Shown piece after piece: positions 34,556-47,040 of a stretch of DNA of 64,000 bases. A program made the position numbers and the translations under genes. The notes beneath the pieces are model-generated. The model did no database searches and was not told where the DNA came from. It saw nothing but the letters and a program-made list of their open reading frames with translations. Numbering within the stretch: position 1 is the first letter of the stretch; each line of letters starts with the position of its first letter. The DNA comes from Sialis fuliginosa (Eukaryota > Arthropoda > Insecta > Megaloptera > Sialidae): positions 1,798,001-1,862,000 of the forward strand of contig OY540816.1 in assembly GCA_961205875.1 (NCBI GenBank), written 5' to 3'.

Positions 34556-35285
34556 TGCTTCCTCGCCATATATAATATCGAAGATACGAAAAGCTTTGGA
34601 TCGTTTTAAAATGAGAAAAAAATTGTTTTCCGATTTCAAAATTTTAACTTCCCGTTTCAGGCCAAGATAAACATTTTTCGTCCCGTGTCTGATTGTATGT
34701 TCCCTTAATCCTTGTCACACGCATAACTCATGAACTACTGAACCGATACTAATGAAACTGGGTTGGTTGGTTATGGCTTGAGGACGGTCTCATTTCAAAA
34801 TCATAAAATCGTGTGTAAGGTGGAGGGGTTACTTTCCAAAATATGTATTTTTTGAAGATATTTCGAAAAAATATGTTACGTAAAAAATTGGAGTATTTAA
34901 TTTTCTATAATATACATAGGTTACCACAACGTTTGTTGTAAAACATTCCCTTACAAAGATTTATCTCAATTTGCTTTAAAAAAATCGTAATTTGCTTTTT
35001 ACAGCCATTATTTACTTTGACATATTAAATATGTCGTTTTGATGTTTGCATAGCAGAAAAATTTATTTTTAGATTGAAATTGTTAAAAAATTAAAAATAT
35101 ACGAAAAAATAACCCGGTGTGTATTAAGAAAAATAGCGAATTCATATTTTTTAATAAAATTGTATGAAAATTAAATGGTTAACCAATGGCAGGCAGTTCA
35201 TCTAAATACTTTATCGGTTTTTAATTAAATTGTTGATGAATTTAGCATGAGGAAGCACTGTACATTTACTTGGCAGATGTTTTTT
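34556..35285 (-). mobile_element. Family D repeat, inverted relative to 14288-15127
   Basis: Runs from TTGCTTCCTCG (34556) to GAGGAAGCAC (about 35249-35258), continuing through ACTTGGCAGATG. Landmarks AACTCATGAACTACTGAACC, AATCGTGTGTAAGGTGGAGG and AACATTCCCTTACAAAGATT match the D text at 14640-15040 and 15940-16110. Confidence 0.65.
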
Positions 35286-35391
35286 TTAAAAGTAATTGTA
35301 CTTCTACATTACAATCAATTCAATTTTTGGTAAAATTTATTGTACTAGTGCATAGATCTGATACATGTAAATTAAACACTTAAGGTAAAGG

Positions 35392-36122
35392 CACCAGTTA
35401 TGGCCGCTATTAGAGCAAGTTTTCAGTTTTTTTGGGCTTGTTTTTTTGTAATTCTCATGAACTCATGTTACTGATAAAACAAGTAACTCTTTATTTAATC
35501 AATTTAGTCTGCAAATAGAGTTTGTTTTTTAAATTATAGCCTTTTATTTTGTTCATGTTTTTTCTCCAGTAATGGTAAAGGTAAAACCAGTAATGAGCAC
35601 GCAGTGATGGACACTTGTTAATGATTACAAAATGATAAGTACTACGACACAAAATATATAAAAGAAAGAATCGTCTTTGAAACAACTCAGGTACAATGAT
35701 CGCTGTCCATAGGTACATTGACTAGTTGTACCTATGGACAAAAGTGCCTTTTTTTAAATCAAAAATTTATGATTTATAATGTTAAAAGTACCTTATACGC
35801 ATGTTGATTTAATGACTTAATTAATGTTCATTCATGTGAAATACAAATAAAGTAAATATATTTTGATTATATTTCAAAAAAATATATTTTATTCTAAAAT
35901 CCGACAAATGTCCACAGGTACAGCACTTGCCCCTAATAATTAATAAATAAATTAAACTAATAATTAGTTTAAATGTCCACCATTTTGACACCTATTGGTC
36001 GATTGTCATCAAATCACGCTGTAAGACAGTTAATCAAATATCAATACATATTTCTAATTCAGTACTTTTAATTAAAAATTTGCCATTACTGGGGTCCTTA
36101 TCAAGACGGGTGCCACTACCTT
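35392..36122 (+). mobile_element. Family L TIR repeat, copy 1
   Basis: Ends AAGGTAAAGGCACCAG and GGGTGCCACTACCTT are inverted. Internal text (CATGTTTTTTCTCCAGTAAT, TGTCCACCATTTTGACACCT) matches copy 2 at 51005-51556 in reverse. Extra sequence at 35690-35990 (TACCTATGGACAAAAGTGCC) is absent from copy 2. The minus-strand frame at 35491-35718 and the plus frame in copy 2 are translations of the shared repeat. Confidence 0.7.
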
Positions 36123-37159
36123 ACCGAAATATTGATTTTATTTTCATAAAAGTAATGCATCTTTAAATTTGAAAATAGTTTAATACTTATCAAGATAAAC
36201 CTACCACATTTTTTGATCCGACAAATACAAAATTTAGTAAAACTTTATTTTAATTAACAAACTTATAATAACTTTTGCATATTAAACAATACGACATACC
36301 TGTATATGATAAAATAACAGATTAATCGAATGAACTAAACATAATTCGATGTGTAGTAAATTCTAATTTTAATTTAAATAGCTTCCACATATTCCACAAT
36401 ATATTAATGTTATTATTTTCGATCATACATTTTGCAATACCCAATTTATATAAAAACAAATTGCAGCATGATTTATTTTTAAACATTAATAGCAAATTCA
36501 ATTGTTTAAACGTAACATACGCACAGTTTGACCTTTGAAAAACCACAAATATATTATTAAATAAAGCACACACCACACTGAACAATTAATAGTGGTAAAT
36601 AAATTAACTATATTTCCAAAGAATCATCCAATAGTATTAATTAATACATTTTAAATTATTATCATTATTATTAATTATGTTTATTAATTATTATTATTCT
36701 TTTTAATTTTTATATATTTCCAGTAGTTTTTAAAAAAAACAGTGCACACGAATATAGCATTTTTTGGAAAAGCAAAGTGTAACTTCAAAATTTTTTGACT
36801 AGATAAAAAAACTGTATAAATATTTGGAAACTATATAAAAAAAAAAAAAAATGACCTATACCGGAAGTATTTTGGTTGAAACAAAATATTAGACGGCAGT
36901 TTCAAAATCAACTATTTTTACAAAAAATCAAACTTAATGCTTTTGTACCGCATTCGGCCAAAATTGAATATTCGGCTCTGAAACCGATTTCAAATGAAAG
37001 CTCAATAAAAAACGAAGAAAATGAGCCCTATAATTTCGCTCGATTTCAAAATTTTAAAAAATCGTAATTCAGCCAAAAAAGGGGCGGGGAAAAAGGTTTT
37101 GAGAAACATGTTTTTTTGATATGTACTTTGAGAAAAAAAATTAGGAGCAAAATCGGTGA
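36123..37159. other. AT-rich DNA without recognised features
   Basis: No domain-bearing frame; the frames at 36322-36585 (minus) and 36876-37067 (plus) have AT-driven composition and no splice context. No inverted ends were seen. Confidence 0.4.
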
Positions 37160-37167
37160 CATACGTG

Positions 37168-37534
37168 CAGGGCTTCGAACCGTTATTTTTTTCGTTTCGA
37201 TTTTCGTTCCGGTTCGAGTAAAAAAATATATTTCGGTTCGGTTCCGGGTTTCGTTCCGCAAAAAATAACGGTTTTTCCGGTTTTCGGTTCAGCTCCGAGA
37301 GATTAATTAAAAAAAAATTATTTGTATTAAAAAAAATTTTCTACCATAATTTAGAATATTTTATGGTACTTGTATGATAGCCCGAACGACAATTGAAGTG
37401 GGTAATAAGATCATGTTAACGCGCGTATTTTAACATGTACTGAACCGTAAAAACCGATATTTTTATTTCGGTTCTGTTCCGGTAAAAAATAACGGTTTTT
37501 CCGGTTTTCGGTTCAGTTCCGGTTCGAAGCCCTG
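37168..37534. mobile_element. hAT-like MITE, CAGGGCTTCGAACCG ends
   Basis: CAGGGCTTCGAACCG and CGGTTCGAAGCCCTG bound 367 bp. Flanking octamers CATACGTG and CATACTAG match at six of eight positions, suggesting a decayed hAT duplication. The interior repeats CGGTTCC/CGTTCCG words on both arms. Single arms of the same family occur at about 55162-55250 and 56782-56870. Confidence 0.75.
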
Positions 37535-37555
37535 CATACTAGAAATGCTCATATA

Positions 37556-39115
37556 GGGTAGTTCAATAGTGCGTCCGGCTTTCCTAGCGCACTTCCCGTA
37601 GGAGATAGAAAAAAAAGTTTGGTACATAATATTATTGGTTTGAAAAGATCAACGTCGTAAAATTATTTTTAACAATACAGGGTGTCCCATTTTTGCGGTA
37701 TAACAAAAACAAAGCTTTTTTTAAATGGAATACTCTGTAACGTTTTATGTGTTCCGATGTCATTTTTTAACCTCTACATAAACGTCTGTTCATTTTTTAA
37801 TTTAGTGACAGTGTTGCCAAATTAGAATTTTTTTCCGAAAAATAATCCATATTCAGGCTCAACTATAAAAAATCGTAGCGACCTGGTTTTTTTTGAAGTG
37901 ATGAATTTTTTTAGCAATAATGTTAGTCCAGATAAAGAGTAACATTTTGATAATAAACAATTTTAATTTAGTTCCACAGGGTGTTAATAAAAAAATGCCA
38001 AAGTGTGCAATTTTCAAAATGATAAAACTCATTTTTTTCAAATGTGACTATCCTTTTTTTATTTCACTTTTGGATGGGTTTTTTTCTCCTTTTAAATTTG
38101 TATAGGGGATATCTTATGTGTAAACCCCATACTTTCTGAGATATTCAATAATTTTCACAAAAGTAATCATTTCAACACGTTTTTATGCACCGAAGTAGGC
38201 TGTGCTGATGCAAAAGAAATGCCAAAATGTAAGCACTTAAGTTTCAATGTAACATTTGATTAAATTTTATAATTAAAACGGATAATACTTATGTAATCAA
38301 ATTATTTATTTTATTCAAAAAACTATGATAAGTAACAAAATTGAAAATACATATAAAAGATAAAAGACTACAATAAATGTTCGAAATGTCTTCCATTTTC
38401 ATCCAGGCACAAATCAATTTATCGGCATTTGTTTTGTAATTGTTTCGCATTTATTTTGCATTTGTTTGGCCTACTTCGGTGCATAGAAACGTGTTGAAAT
38501 AGTTACTTTTGTGAAAATTATTGAATATATCAGAAAGTATGGGGTTTAAACATAAGATATATCCTATGCAAATTGAAAAGGAGAAAAAAAAACATCGAAC
38601 AGTGAATTAAAAAAAGAGTAGTCACATTTGAAAAAAATGAGTTTTATCATTTTGAAGATTGCACACTTTGGCATTTTTTTATTAACATCCTGTGGAACTA
38701 AATTAAAATTGTTTATTATCAAAATGTTACTCTTTATCTGGACTAACATTATTGCTAAAAAAATTCATCACTTCAAAAAAACGAGGTTGTTACGATTTTT
38801 TATAGTTGAGCTTGAATATGGATTATTTTTGGAAAAAAAAATTCTAATTTGGCAACACTGTCACTAAATTAAAAAATAAACATACGTTTATGTAGAGGTT
38901 AAAAAATGACATCGGAAGACATAAAACATTACAGGGTATTCCATTTAAAAAAATCTTTGTTTTTGTTATACCGCAAAAATGGAACACCCTGTATTGTTGA
39001 AAATAATTTTACGACGTTGATCTTTTCAAACCAATAATATTATTTACCAAACTTTTTTTTCTATCTTCTACGGGAAGTGCGCTAGGAAAGCCGGACGCAC
39101 TTTTGAACTACCCTG
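37556..39115. mobile_element. Large foldback element, GGGTAGTTCAATAGTGCG ends
   Basis: Left GGGTAGTTCAATAGTGCGTC and right GACGCACTTTTGAACTACCC with a trailing TG are inverted and bordered by TA. Arms of roughly 680 bp pair almost throughout; nearly identical 60-residue frames arise from both arms and are not regarded as genes. Subterminal CAGGGTGTCCCATTTTTGCG appears in both arms. The centre (about 38190-38460) contains CACCGAAGTAGGC and its inverse. It resembles 3438-4971 in size, TA border and CAGGGTG words; some divergence between arms makes it older. Confidence 0.85.
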
Positions 39116-39117
39116 TA

Positions 39118-40461
39118 TAATTTTAATCCAACAATAGGTTACGACATTATTATTTTACAATAAATAGTTGAAATGTAGTTCGAATGTGTGAAGTAAATAA
39201 AATAAATAAATAATCGTTTACAATCGACTTTAAACAAGAAGCCTTGGGGTGCGACTCTTGTGGTCAACACAACAAATTTCCTAAAACGGTACGACTATCA
39301 ATACTTGAATATTGATTATTTATTGTTTATTTGTTTCCATATAGTTTATGTGAATATGATATTTTACAATACAAGGGCCTAAAATATCACTGAATGCGCA
39401 TCTGGACTATTTTTTAATTGATTAAATAATTTAATTATTCTTATATTCAAGTTTAAAAGTATTTCAAAGTATGAATTGCCACCAAAATAAACTAGACCTA
39501 ATAAACCGTTTTCAATAAATTCTGAGATCTACTTTATGCAGTCTTTTTGTTCTAACAAAAAAAGGTTACACTGAATTCAATTAAATTTCTTTCAGATTAT
39601 ATTCACGTCAAGATGCTTCGATTAGCAGTTCATCGATGTCAATAGAATTTTTTTATTTGCGAGATTTCGTGCAGGAAAACACACACACACACAGGCACTG
39701 TACTATAGTGACTTAATATGATAAATATATAAACGAAATATCTGCCTTGTGAACCACGGGACTTTCTTATACCTAACCTAACCTAACCTAACAGTGAATT
39801 GTATACGTGATTCTTTGTTTATTAAAACATTTCTAACAAACTAACAAGAAAGAACAAAATTAATAATTTTATATTTATATAACAAGTGTTTTTTTTTAAC
39901 ATAATAACTGAAAACGGATGTTTACTCTTGTAAATTTTTTGATTATCAAACTTAGTGGGTGGTTACGTCATAAAAGGAAGACACCCTTAAAATTTCACGT
40001 TTCTAGGATTAGGGCTTTCGGCTGGGCGATGATGAATCAGTCAGTCAGGACATGTTATTATAGGTATGTATATAAGTAGATTACCAAAATATCCATCCCA
40101 TGCCTCTTTCTCTTATAACAAGTCGTTTTTGAAAAAGATGCGATTCGTTCTCTATGGTTATGACTGTAATGGTTTTTACCAAAAATTCACTAGAGATGTA
40201 TTTAAAATTATTTTAGTATTCATTTTTAATTAATTTTTATTGTTTATTATTTTACATTAAATCAATAAAAGATTCGATAAGTACTCATTACGTTTCATAC
40301 TTATTTTGTTACAAATATGTTTTTAAAATATTAGAGGTTAATTTTCCGTACTTGTTTTTCAATAACGCCAAAGAGATATAACTTCTAACACGGGTATATA
40401 CTCACTTTTTTACTTTATTAAAGTTGCTGTGACTGTTGCTTATTAATAATAATAAATAAAA
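39118..40461. repeat. Mixed repeat tract (families H, A copy 3)
   Basis: 39240-39360 matches the left of family H at 28805; 39590-39690 matches its right part. 39761-39949 is a truncated family A copy on the plus strand (ACTTTCTTATAC, then a (CCTAA)n run, then the TGTTTACTCTTGTAAATTTT box), cut where a family H/G tail begins (GGTGGTTACGTCATAAAAGG to CAGTCAGTCAGGACA, to about 40055). 40060-40461 shows nothing. Confidence 0.55.
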
Positions 40462-40868
40462 CGGCCAAGAGCGTGTTGGGCACGCACATGATAGGTTTTC
40501 GTAGACATTACGATTTATAAACAAAAGTTATTTCAACGGACGCTCTGATAACGACATTCAAATGCAAATATATCGTGATTGAAAGGTTAAAACCAAAAGG
40601 TCATATAACATTTTTTGTTGCATTTTAGGAGACCTATCCAAAGATACCCCACTCAATGGGGTAAGTGAAAAAAATTCTTTGAAAATACTTTTCAGTCTAT
40701 GGAAAAGGGGTCAGATGATAGTGGCATGTCGACCCCCTCCCCCCCGAAATATTCAATATTCTTAAAAAACGTATGTTTTGAGAAAACATTACTTCAAAAT
40801 ACCTTCAAAAAATTTAACTCATATGTATTTATCCCCTCCCCGGAAAATTTTTCTTACTACGCCACTGT
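40462..40868 (-). mobile_element. Family C copy 3 (truncated) with hAT-like end
   Basis: Reverse complement gives the C tail GCGTGTTGGGCACGCACAT-type palindrome and AGGTTTTCGTAGACATTACG, truncated near 40720. It is followed by GACCCCCTCCCCCCCG and, at 40853-40868, CTTACTACGCCACTG, the right end type of the 5082-5428 MITE. The plus frame at 40699-40914 spans this junction and is not a gene. Confidence 0.6.
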
Positions 40869-41644
40869 GCACATGTATGATATAAATATAAAATATAAGT
40901 ATATATGTCACTAATTGTATATTAATTAAAGAACTGTTGATTTTGAAATATAAATAATTTCTTCTCAATAACATGTGTAGCGAGCAGCAATCAAATCATG
41001 ATAGACTTATAAGGTCTTTATGTTTGGATTTTTCATTCAGAAACCAGGTAAAAATCATATTACATAAAGATCAAACTCATTTGTTTTCTTTTGTTTTCAT
41101 TTTTATAAATAATGGAACCCATTATTATTTATTAAAAAAAATTAATAAAACAAAATACAATGACTAAAAAACAAACACAACTGAAATACCAACAATTAGG
41201 TATTCAAACCATTTAATGGTTCTTAATGAAAACATTAAAATGATAAATGATAAGAATAGAGAAGGCATTGGAATATTAATCTTGAGATAAGAACAATAGG
41301 CCAGGATCTGTGACGGTGGGGGAGTGTTGGTGTTAAAGTGACAAGGAGACGCAATAATGAGAGAGTGCGTATATAACAGAAGTGAATCTCATTTATGAAA
41401 TGTTCAAACAATAAACACAGTGGAGCTATTAATGAGACATACATTTCATGCGTGGTAAGATACATTTGGAATTCAAATAAATAAGTCCTGGAATGACAAA
41501 CAGGCTCAGAGTAACTTTTTGTATGGAATGGAAACATATAGAAATATAGTAAGTTTATTTAATAGTTTACTCTATTCTATACACTGCCGTTCAGAAGTAT
41601 CCGGGCAGTGATAAATTCTGCAAAAATAGTTAAATAATTCGGGC
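40869..41644. other. Unannotated DNA
   Basis: No repeat partner noticed. A 100-residue minus frame (41235-41537) was inspected; it has hydrophobic patches but no recognisable domain, splice border or codon bias and is not called. Confidence 0.35.
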
Positions 41645-42421
41645 AAGACATACACGAGTGTATGCCATAAGGGTTCCGAAGTACGTACTACGTGGAATGT
41701 TTGGAACCACTTACAAGTGCATTTTTAAGTTAGAAAAAAATATAAAAAGTGTCAAGTTCTACTAATTGAGATCTATATTTTGACACCCCACTTGCCTAGA
41801 TTTTAAAATAAAAAATTCTATGACGCCCCTTTCAATTATTCCAAAATTTAAAGTTATATTGTTGACTTTAGTATTTGTCGTTGGTAGTCCCACCAAAGCC
41901 TCGTTACCAAATTTTTTTCAGATTTTTTGAGCCCGTAGTTACAGAGTTAGAGGGTGGGAAGGACAAAATAAATTACTGCTTTTAGCCCCCTACAGGCGCC
42001 ATTTTTAAGTTAGAAAATAAATAAAAAATATGTGCATATTCTACTAATTGAGACGTACATTTTGACATGCCACACTTGGTATACAATTTTTTTTTTTTGC
42101 TTAAAGCCCCCTACAGGCACCATTTTTGATTTAGAAAAAAAAATAGAAAATGGGTCAAAATCCGCTTGTTTGGTTATACATTTTAACGTGCCACATGCCT
42201 TGGTATAAAAAAAATATTTTTTTACCTAGCATTAGCTCCTTATTGCCCCCCCCCCGCCCCTGAAACATTATTTATTCAATAAATTTGTACATGTTTTACT
42301 AGAGGGTGTCATTTTACATCTTCAGTCAAAATTTCTTGATTCTAGCTTATATAGTTTATGAGCTATTTAGCTTTGAGTGACGGACGACAAAGTGAGATTA
42401 ATAGGGTTTTTTCGGAACCCT
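41645..42421 (-). mobile_element. Family B repeat, copy 2 (inverted)
   Basis: Reverse complement opens AGGGTTCCGAAAAAACCCTA and closes TACTTCGGAACCCTTATGGC plus the palindromic CATACACTCGTGTATG tail. It carries one full 285-bp-type unit and parts of others, fewer than copy 1. Confidence 0.78.
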
Positions 42422-42451
42422 AAAAACTGTAAATATTTTTAAATTATTAAA

Positions 42452-43118
42452 GGCGTCTTCTACAAATTTAATGTAGTTTTAAAAAATCGATTTTTTTTAA
42501 TTTTTCCAATCTATAACGTGCCAGGAATACACCCTTGAAAGGGTTTAACCAAATACTCATTAGTTCGGGATATCCGAGAGCGTCAAAACTTGTTTTACTA
42601 AGGACTTTCACATTTTCATGAATATCTTTAAATGCGATTTCCCAAAAGCTGTGTTTTTGTAACTGGTTGACATGAAATCTCAAAAAATAATTGGTCGAAT
42701 AATTTGAAATTTTTTGGAAAACATGCCACTATCGTCTGACACGAGATTTTTAGAAAAAAATTGTTATTCCGATTTTTACAGATTTTTGACACTAAAAAAA
42801 TAAAACAATTTTTTTTTAAATTACTATTATGCGAAATTTTTAAATTTTGAGAAAACCTCGTGCCACACGATAGCCAAGGGGATAACAAATAAAAGTATTT
42901 TTCGATTTTTTGTTTCAGACGACTTGCATGAGCTGAATCGTGTTAACCGTATGATATGAAATTTTTCAATGGGGTGCTCAAGGTCGAGCATGGGTCAAAC
43001 CACGAATAATAAAATTTAATAAAAAAATCATGTTAAAAGTATAAGAATAAACATATTGAACCCAGAAAGACATCCTCAAAAAATAGAACCAAAAATGGTG
43101 TGAGTTGTAGAAGACCCC
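42452..43118. mobile_element. MITE with GGNGTCTTCTACAA ends
   Basis: Left GGCGTCTTCTACAA and right TTGTAGAAGACCCC are imperfectly inverted. The hexamer ATTAAA directly precedes and follows (42446-42451, 43119-43124), a probable TSD. Interior non-coding; two overlapping minus frames are AT-driven. Confidence 0.65.
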
Positions 43119-43189
43119 ATTAAACTTTTTAGATAAATAATAAATGTATTAAGGATATATTAATGGAATGAAGCTGTTCAGTGAAATAT

Positions 43190-43960
43190 TTTTTTTTATT
43201 TAAACATTCATAAAAGTTTTTTCATCCAAAAAAGCACCTCATATGTTTACAACATTTTCTGACAATTGATTATTATTATTAATTGATTTCTGTATTGTTT
43301 CTGGTTTTGTCTTCTTCCAGGCATCTTGAGGGATATATTACCTACATATAATATGTAGATTGAGTATTTAGCGAGTCTTTTGCTTGCATTAGAATTAGAG
43401 GAGAGTTTGAAATCAGTATTCTGCATGATAACCGAATAATATCGAACTCTGATTAATAATAATATTGAGGTTGTTCTAAAAAATGGAAGTATCGAAAATT
43501 TGTGTCCGAGATAAAGGCAAATTCTAAATGTACTACATTCAAAACATAAAGAAAAGTTATGTTCCGCATGGCGTATAATGTTTGGATGTAGAATTTTCTT
43601 TTGTTTACGATTACTACTGTAAAAAATACACCGATTTACATTATTTTTGGGGAAAATGTTTGTCTTAGTGAGTAATCCAGACCTATTGATTTTGGTACTA
43701 ATCGGATTAGGCGTTTTGGAAATATTCGAAATTTTGCACCTATTATCGTCTAACAAGGGAACTTTGCGAGGTGTACCTCGCCAATTATGAACTCATAGTT
43801 CAATGGAACCTAAAAGATACTTATTTTTATATGCCAAAGCAGCCAATAAAAGGGATGAAAACACCTTCAAAGTTTAATTAAAAAAATAAATTAATACTTT
43901 TCTATTTCAACGCCACTAAATTCAAATTATCAGATTCTTATTTAGACCGTTCAAAACATA
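43190..43960. repeat. Family F repeat, copy 1
   Basis: Collinear with 58780-59400: ATGTAGAATTTTCTTTTG, ACTACTGTAAAAAATACACC, ACCTATTGATTTTGGTACTA, TACCTCGCC/ATTATCGTCTAAC boxes. The 169-residue minus frame at 43247-43756, the longest after the transposase, is a translation of this repeat: the homologous stretch in copy 2 is not open. Not a gene. Confidence 0.6.
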
Positions 43961-44074
43961 GAAACGCAGTCGTTCGGGAAATTATTCCGATTGATTTTTT
44001 TTGTTTTTATCTTATTGGGGAGGTTGCCGTGATTATAAAAGTGCAAAGTGCCAGTCGCTACCTCGGTTGGATAA

Positions 44075-44345
44075 AAACCGTTAAAAGGTTCTACAAAACG
44101 AAAAAAAAAATGTTTTTTGAAATCAAACAGTTTTTTGCATAATCTAAATACTTTTAAGACATCTATAATTTGTTGCTAAACAGGGCTGAACTAGCCCGGG
44201 GAGATATAGGGAATTGACATGGCCTGACAAAGTTAGAATATAGGGAAAGTATGGGAACTGTGTCTTGAATCAATTTAGCAAATTTTTGTCTCATGGGTTG
44301 CTTTTTAAGTAAAATTAAATCGTCCTAAATGTCTGTTCTTCAAAA
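44075..44345. repeat. Family N repeat, copy 2
   Basis: Matches 19490-19830 (ACATCTATAATTTGTTGCTA, GTATGGGAACTGTG, AATCAATTTAGCAAATTTT, GTTGCTTTTTAAGT). Confidence 0.5.
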
Positions 44346-46235
44346 TGTTTATGTTTGCTGAGAATATTTTTATTTTGAATAAAAATATCTTGTCTATAAT
44401 AGACATGATGCCAGTAACAAAGTATCACTGAAATTATGATTTTAAATAATGAAATAGGTTAAAAAGATTCTAAAAAAATGTATTTATTTGATTTATATGA
44501 TTTTTGTTAAAATAAAAACATAAAATACAGCAATCCGCCATGTTAGATAAAACACCAGTCAGAGTGGATGACGTCATGGCTAAGTAAACGTCATTTTTGT
44601 TTCATTAATATCTGCACTGTTTATAAATTATTTTGTGTTTTTAAATTATCAATTTGCTCAGTTTTTTGTTACCAAAACTAAAACCGTTGATTGAAAGGTT
44701 CAAAATTAATTATTACAATAAAAGTTATGTTTTTGTAAAATCTACATTTTTTAATTGCTTAGTGTATTACTTTTTTATATTTATTAAATCATTTAAATGT
44801 CATACAACATGTAATGTTATGCTGTACTTTAGTAGTATACAAAAATAGAGGTTTTTATTAACAGTTGTCAGTCGGCGCACTTTCGGACAAAAATACGGAG
44901 TACTATTGGATAGTGTTAACCTAACCTAACCTAACCTAACTGTAGTCTAGTTTTATAAAATAAATCAGGGTCAGGTTGGATGATTGTGATTATTTGTGAC
45001 ACTATTTTTGGATGTCATGATACAGAAATTTACTGAATTCGAATCCCATACTACATAGTTTAGAGATCGTTTTTCATTGACTTACAATTAAGTTACTATT
45101 TACAATATTCTTTATTGCAATTAAAAAGTTTTCCATTTCCTAATTATTTTAGTTTACTTATGATTATTTTTTTAATCTCTATAATATACAAAAATGAATG
45201 ATCGTTTGTATGAGGCTTATAGACTCGGGAATTACTGAACTGATTTCAATGTGGTTTTCACCGATAGTTCGATAATATTTCGGTGCATGTTCGTGGCTAT
45301 TAAAATTTATGTAAAGCTAAGATTTAACACCAAAAGACTAAAAAAATTCTTTATCAAGCCATGTTTTATTTCTATACGTCTCTTTTCATGTTGTCGAACA
45401 ATTCGATGAATTTTGACACAAGTTAACAATTAAATATTTGGAAATATATTGATTGAAAATTTATTACTTACCTATTTATTTATTTATTTATTTTGATGTT
45501 CATACAAATTTTAAGATGGGACCTGGTATTTCCTGGGAGTTTGAAAATATAATGTTACACGATTTTCTAAGTAACGACTGAACGGATTTTATTCCAGTTT
45601 TCACTAATGGATAGATTAGATTTAGGTGTATAATTTATGGATATTTTGTATAAATTTCATGAAGTCAGAAAAAAAACAATATGTAATGAACCGTGTGTTG
45701 TGGGCATGTTGGGAGGGTATGTTGGGTGGACATGTTGGGTGGAAATGTTGAATATTTTCGGTCACTATGATTTTGTGGATATTAGCCCGGGTAACATCGG
45801 GTCCAATGCGCTAGTGCCTAATAAAAAAATTTCATTTATTGTGTTTTATAAGTATGTGTCCATATGTTTCCCAACTATGGCTATAAGTGCCCCGATTGAG
45901 GGGTACATTGGTAAATAAATAAATAAATAAATACCTATACATTTCTGTGAAAATAATCAATCATTCAAATATAACAAATCTTATAACCCAAAAACCAATT
46001 AATGTTTTAATCTTTTAAATGTGTTCGTCAATAAATAAGAACTCACACATTAAAAAATGCCCGAAATGTCCCAATGTGCCCCCCTCTCCCCTACATGTGT
46101 TTTATTTATCAACACACATTTTGCATTCATGATAAACAAACAAAACAATATCAGTATGTATGTCAAACAGTAAATGCAGACATTTTTCAATGTAACGATG
46201 TAATAAGTTAAAAATATCTGTCATGGGGCCACGGA
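44346..46235. other. Mostly unannotated DNA with (CCTAA)n run
   Basis: A CCTAA run of about four units occurs near 44918-44940, matching the insect telomere pentamer but far too short to be telomeric. At 45700-45760 GGACATGTTGGGTGG-type repeats and at 46060-46095 AATGTCCCAATGTGCCCCCC suggest an unidentified element, related in style to the GGGGAGAGTGGGG text at 58731. The plus frames at 44654-44848 and 45637-45918 have no domain. Confidence 0.4.
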
Positions 46236-46890
46236 ACTTTCTTATACGTAATCCTGACAGTGAACAGTGTACGTGATTGTTATTTTATTACTTTAATTTT
46301 TTTCATTTTTTCAAGAAAATTGATTCGATAAGGGTCTTGTGATCACCTTGTCAGTATTACGTACAAGAAAGTCCCGTGGTACTTTTGGCAAACACGCACA
46401 CAGTTCAATCTCTGTAATACGTATAAAAAAGTCCCATGACAGATGTTTCTTCTCTGTAATGAACCATTTGAATTATAATAAAAAATTGTTTTTCGAAAAA
46501 AATGTACAGAACATAAATTATAGATAATATTACCTACAATTTTTAACTTTACCATTTTTATCTAATTCGCACTATTTCAAAGTAATTCGAAAAATTCAAA
46601 AATCGATCTCAATAAACATCCGTATCCGGTTGAAAAATCGTTTTCAAAACTTGGAGGTTTTCTTCCCAGATAAAAATTAATCTTAAAAATATAAAATTTC
46701 ACCCTTCTACGATTTGTAGTATTTGAGTTACAGCGCTTACAGACCGACAAACAGACACACAGACATCAGAATGGATTCAGAGAAGGTCAAAATGTCAAAA
46801 TGGATAATTCCTCAAAATCAGGATTTCGAAAAAAATCAGTTTCACTATAATTATACTATTATATATTTCATATACATGGTATAAGAAAGT
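46236..46890 (+). mobile_element. Family A TIR repeat, copy 4
   Basis: ACTTTCTTATAC to GTATAAGAAAGT. It contains extra internal copies of the terminal motif (ACAAGAAAGTCCCGTGG near 46361 and ATAAAAAAGTCCCATGACAG near 46423), as does copy 5, suggesting a subfamily with duplicated ends. Confidence 0.75.
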
Positions 46891-47040
46891 TAAAAATTCA
46901 ACAGAAAACACATTACAGTTTAACTTGAAACAATATAACTCTAGTTACTACCATTGGAACAAGTTCTATTCATTTATTTTTATTTTTGAATAGGTAGTAT
47001 TGTTATCAAACATGTATTAAACATCACTGTGTCCATTTTT

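Noticed and set aside
41235-41537. 100-residue minus frame with hydrophobic stretches
   Set aside because: No signal peptide logic, no splice context and no codon bias distinct from the AT-rich background.
43247-43756. 169-residue minus-strand open frame
   Set aside because: It lies in repeat family F; the second copy at 58780-59400 is not open over the same stretch and the peptide shows no domain.
44916-44941. Telomeric array
   Set aside because: Only about four CCTAA units inside ordinary sequence; too short to be a telomere.
45637-45918. 93-residue frame with Gly/Trp repeats
   Set aside because: Reflects a short GGACATGTTGGGTGG-type DNA repeat; no splice sites or homologous domain were seen.
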